A DNA stretch of 64,000 bases from Halomonas sp. HAL1 (lineage in GTDB: Bacteria; Pseudomonadota; Gammaproteobacteria; Pseudomonadales; Halomonadaceae). The DNA is taken from positions 3,720,001 to 3,784,000 of the forward strand of contig NZ_CP130610.1 in assembly GCF_030544485.1 (NCBI RefSeq), read 5' to 3'. The notes beneath the pieces were generated by a model. That model ran no database searches. It had not been told where the DNA came from and was given only the letters and a program-made list of their open reading frames with translations. A program made the position numbers and the translations under genes. This document shows, one piece after another, positions 62,605 through 64,000 of the stretch (position 1 is its first letter; each line of letters begins with the position of its first letter).

Positions 62605-64000
<1,396 letters not shown>

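Overview
The window reads as chromosomal DNA of a moderately halophilic gammaproteobacterium, most likely Halomonas or a close relative (Halomonadaceae). The protein sequences have that flavour, and the gene set fits: a betaine-type binding protein, an ectoine-hydrolase-like M24 protein, two complete TRAP transporters, TauE/SafE exporters, PhoX and many solute-catabolism operons. I saw no tRNA, rRNA, CRISPR array or prophage. The assignment is inference from gene content, with no marker gene to prove it.

Region by region. 1-0.72 kb: TauE/SafE exporter cut by the window edge. 0.8-6.2 kb: a minus-strand operon of an orphan betaine-type binding protein, an isopenicillin-N-synthase-like oxygenase, a DddP-like M24 protein and an ArpA/BesD-like oxygenase, with a divergent LysR gene; this is the best candidate for an undescribed catabolic system. 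6.4-7.6 kb: a metal-ligand-free M24 protein resembling ectoine hydrolase. 8.2-21.3 kb: mostly housekeeping and stress genes (old yellow enzyme, TspO, a ZipA-like protein, YbiT, a CbiX-type chelatase, ChaC, HPP, AidB, an SDR and a diguanylate cyclase). It also holds a tandem glycine riboswitch in front of a DadA-like oxidase, next to a truncated aminotransferase.

21.6-33.0 kb: a ten-gene minus-strand operon for four-carbon sugar acids (ltnD, otnK, otnC, otnI, denD, a TRAP transporter, an aldehyde dehydrogenase and a second beta-hydroxyacid dehydrogenase). It faces a LacI regulator across a mirror-symmetric operator. 33-46.8 kb: LysR, DUF1127, a DUF892 protein, PhoX with a good Pho box, YbaN, an Lrp/ACC-deaminase pair, MgtE with a structured leader, TauE/SafE, an EamA transporter, a HAD hydrolase behind a second Pho-box-like site, and a GAF-PAS-GAF-GGDEF-EAL protein. 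46.8-55.3 kb: a second TRAP transporter, LysR, pxpABC (5-oxoprolinase) and an SSF symporter with a small YhdT-like partner, together a likely 5-oxoproline use locus.

55.3-64 kb: a relic of a molybdenum hydroxylase and an orphan xdhC, an intact-looking IS630-family element, a chemoreceptor with a CheR-docking tail, an unknown protein, and an IS3/IS150-type element. That element sits exactly in the loop of what was the katG terminator, with a 4-bp target duplication. The window ends inside katG.

Both TRAP operons carry a strong hairpin between the binding-protein gene and the permease genes, which suggests unequal expression set at RNA level. Two Pho-box-like sites share 17 identical bases and tie phoX to a HAD hydrolase gene.
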